DNA from: Armatimonadota bacterium
GTDB lineage: Bacteria > Actinomycetota > Acidimicrobiia > Spongiisociales > UBA5794
Direction: 5' to 3'
Assembly (NCBI GenBank): GCA_008501565.1
Contig: QQUL01000326.1
Span: forward strand, 1 to 8,296
Length of the DNA stretch: 8,296 nucleotides
The number at the start of each line of letters is the position of its first letter. Positions within the stretch are counted from its first letter, which is position 1. A program made the position numbers and the translations under genes. The notes under the pieces are model-generated. The model searched no databases and was not told the DNA's origin. It saw nothing but the letters and a program-made list of their open reading frames with translations. Positions 7,096 to 8,296 of the stretch are shown one piece after another.

Positions 7096-8296
7096 GTGCG
7101 CATGAGGAAGCATGCGAGATGGACGCCCCGTCGCGAGCGTGGAGCCACGCTCGTCCTCGCCTTCCTCACACTCCTGATTCTCATCGTCATCCTCGGGGAT
7201 GTCTCCGTCCGCTCCAGCGTCGAGTTCCGGATCGCGCACGAAGAGGTTCGGGACCTCCGCTACGACTACGCCGCACGCGCAGGCTTCGAGGTGGCGAAGG
7301 CTCTACTCGTTCAGGACGCACGCCATCCGGACAGCGCACCGATCGAAGAAGCGCAACTCGCGGAAGGCGCACCGCTCGCGATCTTCGCTGGCGTCGAGGG
7401 GTTCGAGCTGCCGGATCGAGATGAGATGGGGGACGTGGGCGAGGGCGAACCGGCCCCTGCCGCATCAAGACCGCCTTCAAAGCAGGGCTCGGTCGACTCG
7501 TTCCAGGATGTCTGGGCGGACCCGGACCGATGCCGCCTCACCTACGCCGGCGACATCGACGTCGAGATCCGGATCATCGACGAGGACAGCAAGGTCAATC
7601 TGCTCTGCCTGGTGGCCGAGGACGAGATGTTCCGCTGGGAGTGGCGTGATCGGATCGTGCTCTTGCTGGACACGCTGCGCGAGGGGACCTGGCTCGACCT
7701 GAGCGTGGGCGAGGCCGAGCGCCTGGCGGACGGGTTCGAGGATTGGTTCCGGGGGAGGAACCGTGGTCCCGTGCCGCGCCCCTACCTCTCCACGATGACC
7801 AGACAGGAGAACGGCGCGGTCTGGAGCGAGAGCCGGTTCGGGAACGAACAGAAAGCGCCGGTGGTCTTCCCGCTCTCCCTGGACGAGCTGCTCCATGTCA
7901 AGGGTGTCACGTCCGAGCTGATGGACGGGACCTACGAGGACGGGCGCTACGTCCCTGGGCTCCGGGACGTGTTCACCGTTCACACGAGCCTCGTCTACGA
8001 CCCGCATGACTCGCTCCATCGAGAGCCGTACGTGTGGCCCTTCATGAAGCGTCAGAAGGGGTATCAGGACCGGATGGCGAGGAAGCGGGAAGAGCAGCGC
8101 CGCACCGTAGAGGGCATGGCGCGGCAGTCCGGGGCGGGCCGGGTCAACCTCAACACCGCACCGAGGGAGGTCCTGCGCGTCCTCGTGGAACACGCCGGGC
8201 TTCCCGCCTACGCGATGGACGCCCTGCTGGAAGCGCGCCCTGTGCCGGGATTGGAAGCGACCGAGCGCACGCCGATCCGGGAGCGGAGCATGGCCC
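7096..8296 (+). CDS. gspK: GspK-like type II secretion minor pseudopilin, 3'-partial
   Basis: About 400 codons lie in the window and the frame runs off the right edge. Residues count from GTG 7096. The N-terminus is Arg-rich (TPRRERG), followed by the prepilin-peptidase-type junction G16-A17 and a hydrophobic helix ATLVLAFLTLLILIVIL. There is no Glu at position +5, as is usual for GspK, whose tip position in the pseudopilus makes that residue dispensable. DEDSKVNLL (N168) and the later GRVNLNTAPREVLRVL (N351-L-N-T-A-P) are the two conserved GspK landmarks, the second introducing a helix-hairpin-helix-like segment. GspK caps the type II secretion pseudopilus together with GspI and GspJ at the inner membrane and in the periplasm. 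The usual upstream partners gspG-J are absent: the preceding gene is an unrelated minus-strand gene, so this gene starts its own transcript. The region around residues 112-140 (acidic, then Pro/Ala-rich) looks like a linker insertion. Confidence 0.88.
   Translation, partial: MRMRKHARWTPRRERGATLVLAFLTLLILIVILGDVSVRSSVEFRIAHEEVRDLRYDYAARAGFEVAKALLVQDARHPDSAPIEEAQLAEGAPLAIFAGVEGFELPDRDEMGDVGEGEPAPAASRPPSKQGSVDSFQDVWADPDRCRLTYAGDIDVEIRIIDEDSKVNLLCLVAEDEMFRWEWRDRIVLLLDTLREGTWLDLSVGEAERLADGFEDWFRGRNRGPVPRPYLSTMTRQENGAVWSESRFGNEQKAPVVFPLSLDELLHVKGVTSELMDGTYEDGRYVPGLRDVFTVHTSLVYDPHDSLHREPYVWPFMKRQKGYQDRMARKREEQRRTVEGMARQSGAGRVNLNTAPREVLRVLVEHAGLPAYAMDALLEARPVPGLEATERTPIRERSMA

Noticed and set aside
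1..8296. CRISPR arrays or tandem repeats
   Set aside because: No regularly spaced direct repeats were seen anywhere on reading through the window.

Overview
The window looks like an accessory region of a moderately high-GC, Gram-negative-type bacterial chromosome. A type II secretion minor pseudopilin (GspK-like) at the right edge implies a two-membrane envelope. The left-edge gene is a large secreted-type multidomain metalloprotease ending in a DDDD-rich motif and beta-sandwich domains, an architecture I associate with Planctomycetota and also with Myxococcota-like bacteria. No rRNA, tRNA or housekeeping gene is present, so the taxonomic guess is weak.

Layout from left to right. (1) Positions 3-2789, plus strand: the 3' part of a secreted zinc metalloprotease (HEAGH plus a downstream DEAVAD motif) with Ig-like and jelly-roll type C-terminal domains. 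It is visibly richer in A/T than everything to its right. (2) Positions 3015-4040, minus strand: an integrase-core (rve, DDE) transposase, with no terminal repeats that I could find. (3) Positions 4161-4841 (minus) and 5042-6286 (plus): two divergently transcribed genes separated by 200 bp. Each carries its own PD-(D/E)XK nuclease-like signature (D89/E102-A-K104 and P70-D71/E85-S-K87). (4) Positions 6342-6638, minus strand: a 98-residue protein with eight cysteines in its last 41 residues, convergent with the second nuclease gene. (5) Positions 6639-7095: a 457-bp gene-free stretch ending in a sigma70-like promoter and a Shine-Dalgarno sequence. (6) From 7096 to the right edge, plus strand: the 5' part of a gspK-like gene.

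The most interesting part is the central block. Two unrelated-looking nuclease-fold proteins share one intergenic control region, lie next to a transposase and face a small Cys-rich gene. This resembles a small accessory or defence-type cassette. No methyltransferase, NTPase or toxin-antitoxin partner is visible, so a defence role is inference only. Three of the genes (both minus-strand non-transposon genes and gspK) have the same GGAGG plus 6-nt spacing before their starts. This supports those start choices and suggests that these genes are at home in the same host.
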